Source: Massiliimicrobium timonense
GTDB taxonomy: Bacteria; Bacillota_I; Bacilli_A; Erysipelotrichales; Coprobacillaceae
DNA: 64,000 bases
Reading direction: 5' to 3'
Assembly (NCBI RefSeq): GCF_002160865.1
Contig: NZ_NFLJ01000004.1
Location: 31,458 to 95,457 of the forward strand
The number at the start of each line of letters is the position of its first letter. Within the stretch, counting starts at the first letter, position 1. Positions 35,992-44,717 of this stretch are shown here, piece after piece. A model generated the notes under the pieces. That model had not been told where the DNA came from and searched no databases. It worked only from the letters and a program-made list of their open reading frames with translations. A program made the position numbers and the translations under genes.

Positions 35992-37596
35992 TTATATATG
36001 TTCAAATTGTTGTATACCCCACGTTTGAATTGTCTGATAAAGAACAACATCTAAAATAATAACAATCATAATCACACTATACATATAAGCTGTAATAGAG
36101 AGAATATCAACTAACCATAGTCCATACACCATTGCAATCACAACAGCTAATCCCATTGAAATAAACATCGTTAAAACAACAGGTAAACTCTGTTTCACAC
36201 AGACTGTTTCATTAACCCAGTCAAACTTAGGCTTCCATAAATTGAGTAATAATCCTAAAAAATCAATCAATAGTGTAAATAAGATAGGAACAACCAAGAC
36301 AAGTAAGCTATCAATCATTCCAATACCTGTCACATAAATCAAAGCGACAGAAAGAATTAAACCACCGGGAATACATAAGAAAGCATGCATAGCTAATTTT
36401 GAATTTAAAATATCCTGTGTTGTTATTGGAAGTGACTTAATAATCCAGAAACGATCTCCTTCTAAAGAAATAGAGGATGCACTGATCATATTTAATGATG
36501 ATACTGCAATAACCATTAAACATAACACTGGAGTCATATATTCTTGAATCTGAGGAATAGAAGCAATCATTTGAATTTCATCTTGATAAATCAAGACAGC
36601 TCCCGCAGCGATGATACAAAGAATAATACCCATTGCTCCATTCAACATCACCATCGCATTAGAAGTAAAATGTTTGATTTCTCTGATGACAAGAGCTTTA
36701 AACATTGTATTTTGTTTCATTGGTTTTGCTTTATAAATAACTTTTTTCATCTTAGGTTTTGAAGTTGCCATTTTCGTAAAGTTCATAGATAATAAATAAA
36801 TCACAATAATAAATGGCAATAAGGCACAAATAAGATAAATCACAAAGCTACCTATATTTCCCTTAGTTAAAGCAATGCTTAAATGATATAATGGAAAGAC
36901 TGTTTTTTCAATCGCTTCAGCAATACTCTTACCATTTTCAACAAGCCATACAAGATATGTCTGTAAAGAGTTCACAGCATACATATATAAACCAAAGAAA
37001 CCGACAAATAATACAATAGAAATAACCGTTTTGAAGCGATGAATTTTGACAAGCACATGAGCTAAAATCCAGCTAAATAAACAAGATAACGCTAAAACAA
37101 ACAATGGTAGTGTCAAAACAACAATAATAAACATAAAGATTTCAATCATCGTCATACCGACATTAGTGATATAAACATAGAAAGCTGGTATCGCAATCAA
37201 AGACTCATAGACATAATTTAAAATCAAAATTGTAAACACACGACTCAATAAAATATCACTATTTTTAATAGGCATAGCCAACAACAATTCATTATCTTTA
37301 GCTTCATAAATTTCATGATGTGTTAAGAAAATACTTCCTATAAAGCAAAGCAAAATAATGAATAATGCCATTAAAGCAAAGTATAACCATTCAATTCCCA
37401 TCATTGCAAATGGTTCAATCAAAGAATAAAACAACATCCCAAACATACCAATAAAGACAACACCTACATAAACAAACAATAAACCAAGTAATATCAGTTT
37501 TCCAATACTGTTTCCTTTTTTCTTAGAACTTTTTGTTTGTCTTAATAAAATACCCTGCAATCTAATCTTAATGAGCGTCATTAACATTGTCATCAT
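35992..37596 (-). CDS. ABC-2-type exporter permease
   Basis: 534 residues with about twelve hydrophobic segments and no ATPase domain. It matches the large ABC-2 exporter permeases of Firmicutes: a lysine-rich linker near 285-300, FLTHHEIYEAKDNELLLAMPIK near the first third (shown to 20 residues by its core HHEIYEAKDNELLL), and a second half that repeats the same plan (ISLEGDRFWIIKSLPIT). Its first 29 bp overlap the ATPase gene, so the two are translated together. Cargo unknown. Confidence 0.9.
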   Translation of the reverse strand: MMTMLMTLIKIRLQGILLRQTKSSKKKGNSIGKLILLGLLFVYVGVVFIGMFGMLFYSLIEPFAMMGIEWLYFALMALFIILLCFIGSIFLTHHEIYEAKDNELLLAMPIKNSDILLSRVFTILILNYVYESLIAIPAFYVYITNVGMTMIEIFMFIIVVLTLPLFVLALSCLFSWILAHVLVKIHRFKTVISIVLFVGFFGLYMYAVNSLQTYLVWLVENGKSIAEAIEKTVFPLYHLSIALTKGNIGSFVIYLICALLPFIIVIYLLSMNFTKMATSKPKMKKVIYKAKPMKQNTMFKALVIREIKHFTSNAMVMLNGAMGIILCIIAAGAVLIYQDEIQMIASIPQIQEYMTPVLCLMVIAVSSLNMISASSISLEGDRFWIIKSLPITTQDILNSKLAMHAFLCIPGGLILSVALIYVTGIGMIDSLLVLVVPILFTLLIDFLGLLLNLWKPKFDWVNETVCVKQSLPVVLTMFISMGLAVVIAMVYGLWLVDILSITAYMYSVIMIVIILDVVLYQTIQTWGIQQFEHI

Positions 37597-38296
37597 CCTC
37601 CAACTCTAAGAAAACATCTTCAAGTGATTCATCACCAATTACATCTTGAGTCTTTCCACTGACAATCAATTTTCCTTGTTTAATAATCGCAATACGATCA
37701 CATAACTTTTCAGCCACTTCCAAAACATGTGTTGAAAAGAAAATAGCACCACCACGATCACAATGATCACGCATGATTTGTTTTAATAAATGTGATGCTT
37801 TAGGGTCTAATCCAACAAATGGTTCATCCATTAAAATTAATTGTGGTTGATGTATAAAAGCTGAAATAATCGCTAACTTTTGTTTCATCCCGTGTGAATA
37901 AGCACTAATAGGTTGAGCCAGATCACTTGTTAAATCAAACATATCCCCATATTGAGAAATACGTTTTTCTCTTTCTTCCTTTGATACTTGATAAACATCT
38001 GCAATAAAATTCAAATATTGAATACCTGTTAAATATTCATATAAATCAGGATTATCTGGAATATAAGCCATGATTTTCTTACATTCTAAAGCATGTGTTT
38101 TCATAGACTTTCCATCAATGATAATCTCTCCTTCATCAAAAGGCATAATCCCAGCAACTGCTTTTAATGTTGTCGTTTTTCCAGCCCCATTATGACCAAT
38201 AAAACCATAAATATGACCTCTTTCAATATGCAATGATAAATCATCTACTGCTTTAAATTGATCATATTTTTTTGTTAAATGTTCAATCTTTAACAT
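37568..38296 (-). CDS. ABC transporter ATP-binding protein
   Basis: 242 residues: Walker A GHNGAGKTT near 36, Q-loop region, signature YSHGMKQKLAIISAF near 132, Walker B LILMDEPFVGLD near 153 and the switch STHVLE. The signature is YSHGM, not LSGGQ, as in many ABC-2 export ATPases. Partner of the overlapping permease. It starts about 60 bp downstream of the SdpI gene end, so the cluster could be one transcript. Confidence 0.95.
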   Translation of the reverse strand: MLKIEHLTKKYDQFKAVDDLSLHIERGHIYGFIGHNGAGKTTTLKAVAGIMPFDEGEIIIDGKSMKTHALECKKIMAYIPDNPDLYEYLTGIQYLNFIADVYQVSKEEREKRISQYGDMFDLTSDLAQPISAYSHGMKQKLAIISAFIHQPQLILMDEPFVGLDPKASHLLKQIMRDHCDRGGAIFFSTHVLEVAEKLCDRIAIIKQGKLIVSGKTQDVIGDESLEDVFLELEDDDNVNDAH

Positions 38297-38359
38297 AAGA
38301 TATCCTCTCTTTCATTAATTATTAATATTATTTATATTATAATTTTATATCTTTAATAT

Positions 38360-39001
38360 TTACTCGTCAATATTTTGGCTACACTTTCTAAATAAAAAAT
38401 AAGAATACACATAAATAAATACAGTCATACCTATAATACTAATCATCAATACCAGATAAGTGTAAGAAAAATGTACTAATGCACTTATACCATTTATGAA
38501 TCCTATCAATATAAAACAATAGCCACTTATTTTATGTGTCTTTTTCCAGACATACTCACTTGCTAGTGTCCATGGTGTTTTGACACCAAAGAAGTAATTT
38601 TGTGGTATTTTAGGTAAATAATTACCCATTCCTATTAATAAGACAGACACTAACAATAACACAAACTGTTCACCATCTTGTTGGGGATTAAAAGCTGAAT
38701 ATTCAAAAAAAGCAGCAAGAATCAAAAAGAACACTGTTAAACCATATTGAAAAAGGCGATATGTTTTCTTTCTTTTTTCCAAATTCATTCTTTTAGGATC
38801 AATATGCTTTGTAAGTGTCATCCCATAATAGATGGCCATTGGTATAAAAGCCAAAATCAAAAACATATAACGACTGCCATAACCATCAATTTGCCAGTTT
38901 TCATCCCAATGTAAAGGGACTGTATCTGGCATCAAAAAGACAGTCACTACCAAAAGAAAAGTCACTCCCCACAAGATTCCATCAAAAACTCTTATTCTCA
39001 T
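38360..39001 (-). CDS. SdpI-family immunity-like membrane protein
   Basis: 213 residues with six membrane segments. N-terminal DTVPLHWD resembles the DUF1648 motif (P.HW...G). The C-terminal part carries NYLPKIPQNYFFGVKTPWTL and VWKKTHKISGY, the SdpI hallmarks. It overlaps the ArsR-type gene by 4 bp (ATGA). In Bacillus the SdpI/SdpR pair protects against the toxin SdpC; no sdpABC genes lie in this window. Confidence 0.92.
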   Translation of the reverse strand: MRIRVFDGILWGVTFLLVVTVFLMPDTVPLHWDENWQIDGYGSRYMFLILAFIPMAIYYGMTLTKHIDPKRMNLEKRKKTYRLFQYGLTVFFLILAAFFEYSAFNPQQDGEQFVLLLVSVLLIGMGNYLPKIPQNYFFGVKTPWTLASEYVWKKTHKISGYCFILIGFINGISALVHFSYTYLVLMISIIGMTVFIYVYSYFLFRKCSQNIDE

Positions 39002-39267
39002 TTTTCATCCCCCATATCAATAAAATTCATAAACCACTTCATTACTTCTTGAAAAACAGACATATCAATACTATAAACAATATTTTGTCCCTGTCTTTCA
39101 TCAATGATCAAACCACTCGATTTCAAAATAGATAAATGATGTGATATAGATGGTTTTGTCATTTGAAAACAATCTGCAATTTCTCCAGCATTTAAAGGTC
39201 TATCCTGTAACAATTCTAAGATTCTTCTTCTCGTTGGATCACTTAACGCTTTAAATGCATCACCCAT
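38998..39267 (-). CDS. ArsR-family repressor (SdpR-like)
   Basis: 89 residues, one winged helix: DAFKALSDPTRRRILELLQ, CFQMTKPSISHHLSILKSSG as recognition helix, and RQGQNIVYSI wing. The metal-binding ELCVCD box is absent, which fits SdpR-like proteins that respond to their membrane partner. AGGGAGG site before the ATG. It probably represses its own operon; an AAATATCTAAATAT-rich stretch lies just upstream. Confidence 0.93.
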   Translation of the reverse strand: MGDAFKALSDPTRRRILELLQDRPLNAGEIADCFQMTKPSISHHLSILKSSGLIIDERQGQNIVYSIDMSVFQEVMKWFMNFIDMGDEK

Positions 39268-39354
39268 ATCTCTCCCTCCTTTAATATTTAGACATTTTTC
39301 TAAATATCTAAATATATTGTATCACATTTTATATTCATGTCAAACAAAAGAAAA

Positions 39355-39377
39355 GAACTATACAAAATGTATAGTTC
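39355..39377 (-). terminator. Terminator of ptsH
   Basis: GAACTATACA / TGTATAGTTC perfect arms with a three-base loop, followed in the minus direction by TTTTCTTTT. Confidence 0.8.
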
Positions 39378-39397
39378 CATGTATTTGAAGCCTTATA

Positions 39398-39667
39398 TTA
39401 TTCAGCAACTTTTTGTTCTTTAATAACTTTAGCAATTGATGCGATTACGTCTTTTTCATCGTCACCTTCAGCTACGATTTCTACAGTAGCTTTAGTAGGA
39501 ACACCTAAAGACATAACACCCATAATTGACTTCAAATTAACTTCTTTACCATTGTAACATAATTTGATATTGCTAGTAAATTTGCTAGCTTGGTTTACTA
39601 AGATAGTTGCAGGTCTAGCATGTAATCCAACTGGATCTGAAACTACAAAAGATAATTTTTCTGCCAT
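39398..39667 (-). CDS. ptsH: HPr phosphocarrier protein
   Basis: 89 residues, the normal size. The active histidine is His16 in GLHARPAT and the regulatory serine is Ser47 in NLKSIMGVMSLG, so both phosphorylation sites are intact. It carries phosphate from enzyme I to PTS sugar carriers, and as P-Ser-HPr it works with CcpA. Here ptsH stands alone, with no ptsI next to it, and has its own promoter and terminator. AAGGAGGAG site before the ATG. Confidence 0.97.
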   Translation of the reverse strand: MAEKLSFVVSDPVGLHARPATILVNQASKFTSNIKLCYNGKEVNLKSIMGVMSLGVPTKATVEIVAEGDDEKDVIASIAKVIKEQKVAE

Positions 39668-39700
39668 CTTATTGACTCCTCCTTAATAATTTATAGTCTT

Positions 39701-39709
39701 ATTATAACA
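39701..39709 (-). promoter_or_regulatory. Extended -10 promoter of ptsH
   Basis: TGTTATAAT on the minus strand, 33 bp before the start codon. No clear -35. The same nine bases are used before the surface-protein gene. Confidence 0.6.
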
Positions 39710-39862
39710 CATTTGAATTACTTTTCCATACATTTTCAAAAGAAATTAATACGCTTACATAATATTTTTTTGTCAAGTCTTTTTTTATATTTTTTATATC
39801 TATTTAGCCTATTCAAAAAACTGTGATATAAACAATAAAAAAGCAATTTATACTTCTAATTA

Positions 39863-40267
39863 TTACCCATAACCACCATCTTTCCACTGCCAAATACCAT
39901 CTGCATTTTTACATGCAATATACATATAATCACTATAATAGTGATTTTCACCAAGTGCTGGATGAACATTAAAGAAACGTGTTTTAAATTCCAAATAAAC
40001 AACGATGACTTCTTGAATATCTGTATCCTTTTGAAGATACGATTGTTCCGTTTCATGACTGATATCTTCATCATAATAAACACTATAAACATCTGCTTGA
40101 GCATTCGTATATTCATCAATAGCCATATCCATAATCTTTTCTATATCTTCTCTTTTGTGTGTCGTATTATAACGTATCTCCTTTTTTGTTTCGATTGGTT
40201 TTTTCATAAAGATGGCAATCAATATTACCATCACAATAAACCCTAAAATAATACCTTTATTTTTCAT
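39863..40267 (-). CDS. Membrane-anchored small protein, DUF4829-like
   Basis: About 134 residues from the ATG at 40267 (MKNKGIILGF), behind AAAGGATG. One N-terminal membrane segment, then an outside domain that ends in the aromatic WQWKDGGYG. The tail is like that of DUF4829 proteins, which share an alpha-plus-beta fold of NTF2 type. I am not sure of the family. Own hairpin-free end; the gap 39710-39862 holds only AT-rich sequence. Confidence 0.55.
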   Translation of the reverse strand: MKNKGIILGFIVMVILIAIFMKKPIETKKEIRYNTTHKREDIEKIMDMAIDEYTNAQADVYSVYYDEDISHETEQSYLQKDTDIQEVIVVYLEFKTRFFNVHPALGENHYYSDYMYIACKNADGIWQWKDGGYG

Positions 40268-40355
40268 ATTCATCATCCTTTGCCATTTCATAATACAATA
40301 AAGATATGAACATCTCATGTAAAAAATATGAAAATGAAATGAACATCATTGAGAT

Positions 40356-40384
40356 AAAAAAAGAAAACTTACGATGAAGTTTCC
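40356..40384 (-). terminator. Terminator after the membrane methyltransferase gene
   Basis: GGAAACTT / AAGTTTTC arms, followed by seven T in the minus direction, directly past the stop codon. Confidence 0.6.
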
Positions 40385-40386
40385 TT

Positions 40387-41439
40387 TTAATACATTTTTT
40401 GAGCCACAACTAAAAATTGATGCGTTGTCATTTCAAAATAAGAATGTTCTTTAATTTCTTTTAATGCCTGTAAATAGAAAACTTGATATCTATTAACATT
40501 AGCAAAATCTGGTGAAACCTTTGTAAAATACTGATAAATAGCTTGAATACTATGAAAACGAATAGTTCCATAATCTTCAAATTTATCTACAATACGCATT
40601 CCAATGCTCTCTAATGTTTGAGCACAGTTTTGTGCATCCCAGCTTCCTTTCATCTGGAAAGGCATATAAAGACGAACAAATTCTTTTAAATTTTCTGTTC
40701 CATGTTGATTGACAATGAAGTAGCCACCTTTTTTTAAAACTCTAAAAATCTCACTTTTATCATAATTACATTTTTGACACATCACAATATCAATTTTTTC
40801 ATCTTTAAAAGGCATTTTCCCTGTTGGTGTTAAAGTTGTCACTTTTACAGACAGATCATCTGTAAATTCACTTTGAACTCTTTGTGTGTCCGTATAAGGT
40901 TCAATCACAAACATGGCTTCTGTTTCACCTTTTAACTGACTGGCAAACTTTCCAGCATCCACACTCATGACTGCCAGATGATCTTGTGATTGGATATAAC
41001 GTCTTAAAACATCTTCTTCGTGATAGCTAGGAGATGATAGTGTATAATCATTTTCTAACTGAGTACTTGGTGAAAAATGTTGTAATTCATTTTGTAGTAA
41101 ATGAGCATCTTCTATTTGACGACGACATCTTTTTTTGCTGTATACCATAATGGCATACTGTACAACTGCATCAGCTACAATCCCCATTGCTAAAAAGAGA
41201 ACAAAGTAAACAAACCAGCTTAAAGTAAATAATTCAACTGGTGATGATATAAAATAACAAATCAAACAAAGAAAAACCATATATCCAACACGATTATAGC
41301 TAAATGGTTTATCTAAAGATAAAAACCAGTTGATATTATTGGCTTTTTCCATTTTACTTCTTGTCAATTCAAAAAAGACAAGCTGCATCAAAAACAACAC
41401 ACCTATAAAAATCAACAATAATACAATCAAATATTCCAT
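40387..41439 (-). CDS. Membrane-tethered degenerate SAM-methyltransferase-like protein
   Basis: 350 residues. Residues 1-105 hold three membrane segments (LIVLLLIFIGVLFLMQLVFF first). A cytoplasmic part from about 140 resembles class I methyltransferases: LPFxDxxFDxV-like MPFKDEKIDIVMCQ near 213 and EIFRVLKKGGYFIV near 232. But the SAM-binding loop expected as DxGxGxG reads MSVDAGKFASQL, so it may not bind SAM in the usual way. It lies 9 bp after the WG-repeat lipoprotein gene. The role is unknown. Confidence 0.7.
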   Translation of the reverse strand: MEYLIVLLLIFIGVLFLMQLVFFELTRSKMEKANNINWFLSLDKPFSYNRVGYMVFLCLICYFISSPVELFTLSWFVYFVLFLAMGIVADAVVQYAIMVYSKKRCRRQIEDAHLLQNELQHFSPSTQLENDYTLSSPSYHEEDVLRRYIQSQDHLAVMSVDAGKFASQLKGETEAMFVIEPYTDTQRVQSEFTDDLSVKVTTLTPTGKMPFKDEKIDIVMCQKCNYDKSEIFRVLKKGGYFIVNQHGTENLKEFVRLYMPFQMKGSWDAQNCAQTLESIGMRIVDKFEDYGTIRFHSIQAIYQYFTKVSPDFANVNRYQVFYLQALKEIKEHSYFEMTTHQFLVVAQKMY

Positions 41440-41448
41440 ATTTACTCC

Positions 41449-42936
41449 TTATTCTATACTTTCTCCATCCATTGTATAATAATGATATCCATCAGAAAAA
41501 TATCCCTCTTGGTGGAAAGTCAAATCCCCTTCAATAGAAAATAATTCTTCCATATCATTATTGACATCATAAATATAACTTCTTCCATTTTTATTCAACA
41601 TCATATAATTTTCATCATTATATTCAATAATTGGTGTTTCTGGTAATGACGTATACTCAATAGGAAAGATTTCTTCTCCAGTTGTATCAATAATACCATA
41701 CATACCATTTTCATTATAAACGACATAATATGAACTGCCTATGTACTCCATACGATAATACGTATTTTTTGTTAAAATTTGTCCTTCTTCATCAATTAAT
41801 GAATATCCCTTATTATCAATTTTCACAATAGCTGTATCACTGGCATCAAATGGCTGAGCTTCAAGGTATATCTGATCAATAACTTGTTTATTATCAAAAC
41901 TATAGTAAGCATATCCTTTATCCTGTATATAAACTGGAAAAATTTCAAAATACAGCAACATCACTTCTGGATAAAGCTGACAATTTTCAAGATTTCCCTT
42001 AGATAGACCATTTTTATAAATCATATGTGGCCCATAGACATCTTCTTCACGTACAAGATATGTTTTGGCATTCACATAATATGAATTAATTAAAACAGGA
42101 ACACCACCCGTTGGATAAATATATGTTTTATCATCATGGGTTAAAATAATATTTTCTTTATCATCAAAATAAGCATCTTTAATTGCTATATGATTTTGAG
42201 AAGCTTCCTGCTTTTCAAAATCAATATAGATCATACTTTTTAATTTCTCATCATTGAGTATACATCCTTGATCATTTTGAATTAAAAACTCATAATTTCC
42301 TTTTTCAATCTTCATATCAAAGTTCTGTTCTTCATTTTGAGTAGAATAATAAAAATGATTATAGTCTTTAAACCCAATAACAATTGATTTTGCACTTGAA
42401 TACTGATTCACATATGTAACAGCTTCTTTTCCTTTATAAAGTTCTTCACCATTTCGATATAAAACTATATATTCTTTATCTTTTAAAATCACAGGTAATC
42501 CACTTTGCATAATAGCCGTTGATTTATCAGCCTGATATAAAACTTCACCATCTTCATTTAAAACATAAAGATTTTCCTTAACAAATGTATTTTGAGTTGA
42601 TTTTTCTTTTTGATCATCTTTTTTCTTTTCCACTTTTTTGGTCGCATAAAACATATCATCGACACTTTCCAGTGTTTCATATTCTCCAACAGGAATGATT
42701 TCATCACCATCTAAATCAATAAATCCTACCTGCTTTTTAGCATTTGTTATAATATACCCACGATTACCAACTTTTTCAAAAGATTGATATTGATAATCTG
42801 TTATTTGTTCACCTTCAGAATTATATAAAGCACTTAATTTTTGATCATTCGTCAACATAAAATAATGTGCCTTTTGATTTTGACTACATCCAGACAATAA
42901 CATGAGTGCCATAAATCCAGCGAATAACTTCTTCAC
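41449..42936 (-). CDS. WG-repeat lipoprotein
   Basis: 495 residues. A lipoprotein signal peptide ends in LLSGC (Cys near 17). WG-type beta repeats occur at both ends, for example VGFIDLDGDEIIPV near 65 and YGIIDTTGEEIFPIEY near 420; the middle ones are weak. A KKKDDQKEKS loop lies near 100. Exposed on the outer face of the membrane. WG repeats bind partners or sense envelope state in various bacteria, but no role is known here. Operon with the methyltransferase-like gene. Confidence 0.85.
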   Translation of the reverse strand: MKKLFAGFMALMLLSGCSQNQKAHYFMLTNDQKLSALYNSEGEQITDYQYQSFEKVGNRGYIITNAKKQVGFIDLDGDEIIPVGEYETLESVDDMFYATKKVEKKKDDQKEKSTQNTFVKENLYVLNEDGEVLYQADKSTAIMQSGLPVILKDKEYIVLYRNGEELYKGKEAVTYVNQYSSAKSIVIGFKDYNHFYYSTQNEEQNFDMKIEKGNYEFLIQNDQGCILNDEKLKSMIYIDFEKQEASQNHIAIKDAYFDDKENIILTHDDKTYIYPTGGVPVLINSYYVNAKTYLVREEDVYGPHMIYKNGLSKGNLENCQLYPEVMLLYFEIFPVYIQDKGYAYYSFDNKQVIDQIYLEAQPFDASDTAIVKIDNKGYSLIDEEGQILTKNTYYRMEYIGSSYYVVYNENGMYGIIDTTGEEIFPIEYTSLPETPIIEYNDENYMMLNKNGRSYIYDVNNDMEELFSIEGDLTFHQEGYFSDGYHYYTMDGESIE

Positions 42937-42988
42937 ATATATTCCTCCTTTATTGCCCCTAGTATACCATAAAATTTATGTTTTAGCA

Positions 42989-43016
42989 TTGTTTTTTCAA
43001 ACAATCAGACTATAAT
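42989..43016 (+). promoter_or_regulatory. Promoter of nitroreductase gene
   Basis: TTGTTT, 16-bp spacer, TATAAT; the -10 ends 22 bp before the ATG. Confidence 0.65.
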
Positions 43017-43038
43017 AGAAAGCAAGAGGTGATATAAA

Positions 43039-43578
43039 ATGAATGAAACATTACAAACAATTGCACAAAGAAAAAGTTGTCGTAGTTATCGAAGTGAAAT
43101 GATTAAAGATGAAGAACTTCAAGCGATTTTAAAAGCAGGAATTCAAGCACCTAGTGCGATGAATAGACAGTTATGTGAAATCTACGCTATTACCAATCCA
43201 AGCTATATTGATGAACTCACTGAAGCTATCAAAAAAGTAAGTGAAGAACGTGGTGAAAAGAAACCAGATACTTATCATTTCTCTTATCATGCACCAATAC
43301 TATTGATTGTCAGTGGTCCTGAATATGATTCAAGACGTGTAGAAGATGGTAGCTGTATGTTGGAAAATATCTTTCTAGCAGCAACAAGTCTAAACATTGG
43401 TTCATGCTGGATCAATCAACTCCGTGATACACAAGATGTTGATGAAGTAAGAAACATTTTAAATAAAATGGGTATTCCTCATAATCATCAAGTTGTTGGT
43501 TGTGCTTCTATTGGTTATGTCAATCAAGAAACACCTACAAAAGATAAAAATGAAAACCGTATTCATATTGTTAAATAA
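43039..43578 (+). CDS. Nitroreductase-family FMN oxidoreductase
   Basis: 179 residues. FMN-binding marks: AQRKSCRSYRSE at the N-terminus (ribityl phosphate site), GIQAPSAMNRQ, and the second half DGSCMLENIFLAATSLNIGSCW. It should use NAD(P)H to reduce nitro compounds or quinones; the natural substrate is unknown. AAGAGGTG site before the ATG. Single gene with a strong terminator. Confidence 0.95.
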   Translation: MNETLQTIAQRKSCRSYRSEMIKDEELQAILKAGIQAPSAMNRQLCEIYAITNPSYIDELTEAIKKVSEERGEKKPDTYHFSYHAPILLIVSGPEYDSRRVEDGSCMLENIFLAATSLNIGSCWINQLRDTQDVDEVRNILNKMGIPHNHQVVGCASIGYVNQETPTKDKNENRIHIVK

Positions 43579-43583
43579 GGGAT

Positions 43584-43615
43584 AAAGAAAGAGGCTCAAA
43601 TGAGCCTCTTTCTTT
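43584..43615. terminator. Strong bidirectional terminator
   Basis: Perfect 15-base arms AAAGAAAGAGGCTCA / TGAGCCTCTTTCTTT with a two-base loop, between convergent genes. Confidence 0.9.
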
Positions 43616-43639
43616 GGGTATATGTTTGTAATATTAAGA

Positions 43640-43858
43640 TTAACCGATGTATAATGGTTGGTCATTTCCAACGACTTCACCAGTTTTTGTTGTCGCAACA
43701 TAATATACAGAAGAATCTTCTGGTTTATAGTAAACCTCTAATGTATCAATAGTTGTCATTTTCACACCTTTTGATTTAACATCCTCTTTTACTAACTTCT
43801 CAATAGATGTTGTTTCAACGTTTTTATTATGAAATTGTACTTGTAATTTAATTTTCAC
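43640..43858 (-). CDS. DUF6465-like small protein
   Basis: 72 residues: KIKLQVQFHNKNVET, a helix, then TLEVYYKPEDSSVYYVATT. The last part, YKPED..VYYV, fits DUF6465 proteins of gut Firmicutes. Strong AAGGAGGGG site before the ATG. No membrane segment. Function unknown. Confidence 0.7.
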   Translation of the reverse strand: MKIKLQVQFHNKNVETTSIEKLVKEDVKSKGVKMTTIDTLEVYYKPEDSSVYYVATTKTGEVVGNDQPLYIG

Positions 43859-44056
43859 TGCGTCCCCTCCTTAATACATATTATAAATGAAAGCGTTTTA
43901 CATTGCAATAAATTACTTCATTTACCTCCAACAATATACCACTTTTTTAAGAAATACTCAAATTTTTCTTGAATTTTTTATACTTATTCCTCATTTTTAA
44001 GTCTTTTTGTTAAAAATATTATCATAATCTCGCTATAAACAAGATATTTTATCAAT

Positions 44057-44644
44057 TTATCTTATCTCCAATACAATCATCTCATATCCTTGATCTATCA
44101 TTTCTTGAATTGATAAATCTTGATTCACATTCTTTTCTAAAAAAATAGGACAAATATAATATTTCTGATTCTTTTCTTCAATGATTTGACAATATTTTAT
44201 TTGATTTCTTTGACATTCCACTTGATCATCTATACTTTCAAAGATTAATGCTGGATATTCATCAATAGTTTCAGTAGCTGGGCCATAAAAATAAGAAGTG
44301 ACCTTTAAAGAATCAACATTTTGATGACTTCCTTGACAATTTTCAAATTGATATCCAATATAAACATATTGAATCGGTGGTATCCCATCTCTATTTTCAT
44401 TTGTTTTCATGAATAAAAGCGGTCTATCTATAATCTCTCCATCTTTATAATGTCTTATTTCTATAACTTTTACATCTTTACGTGAAGTATCAATTTCTAC
44501 TTGAAAGAAATAATCATAATCACGGTCTTGCATTTCATCCGCTGTTTCATTAAGATGATTGACTTCAGTTAGTGAAACAATTTCTTTTTCTTGACAACCC
44601 CACATGAAAACTATCAACATCAATAAAATAACAAATCTTTTCAT
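44057..44644 (-). CDS. Putative lipoprotein of unknown function
   Basis: 195 residues from the ATG at 44644, eight bases after GAGGAAG (an upstream GTG at 44653 is less likely). A short signal peptide ends in the lipobox-like FMWGC. The mature part has 3-4 cysteines (CQGS, VECQR, YCQI) and mixed beta composition. Family not recognised. The stretch before it (43859-44056) holds only AT-rich sequence. Confidence 0.6.
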   Translation of the reverse strand: MKRFVILLMLIVFMWGCQEKEIVSLTEVNHLNETADEMQDRDYDYFFQVEIDTSRKDVKVIEIRHYKDGEIIDRPLLFMKTNENRDGIPPIQYVYIGYQFENCQGSHQNVDSLKVTSYFYGPATETIDEYPALIFESIDDQVECQRNQIKYCQIIEEKNQKYYICPIFLEKNVNQDLSIQEMIDQGYEMIVLEIR

Positions 44645-44717
44645 GATGAACACTTCCTCTTTTTTATTATATCTTATAAATAGTGTTTTGATATAAAAAA
44701 GAAAGGTTTTATTTTTA

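Noticed and set aside
38360..39267. SdpI/ArsR pair as a full toxin-immunity operon
   Set aside because: No SdpC-like toxin or SdpAB maturation genes lie on either side within the window.
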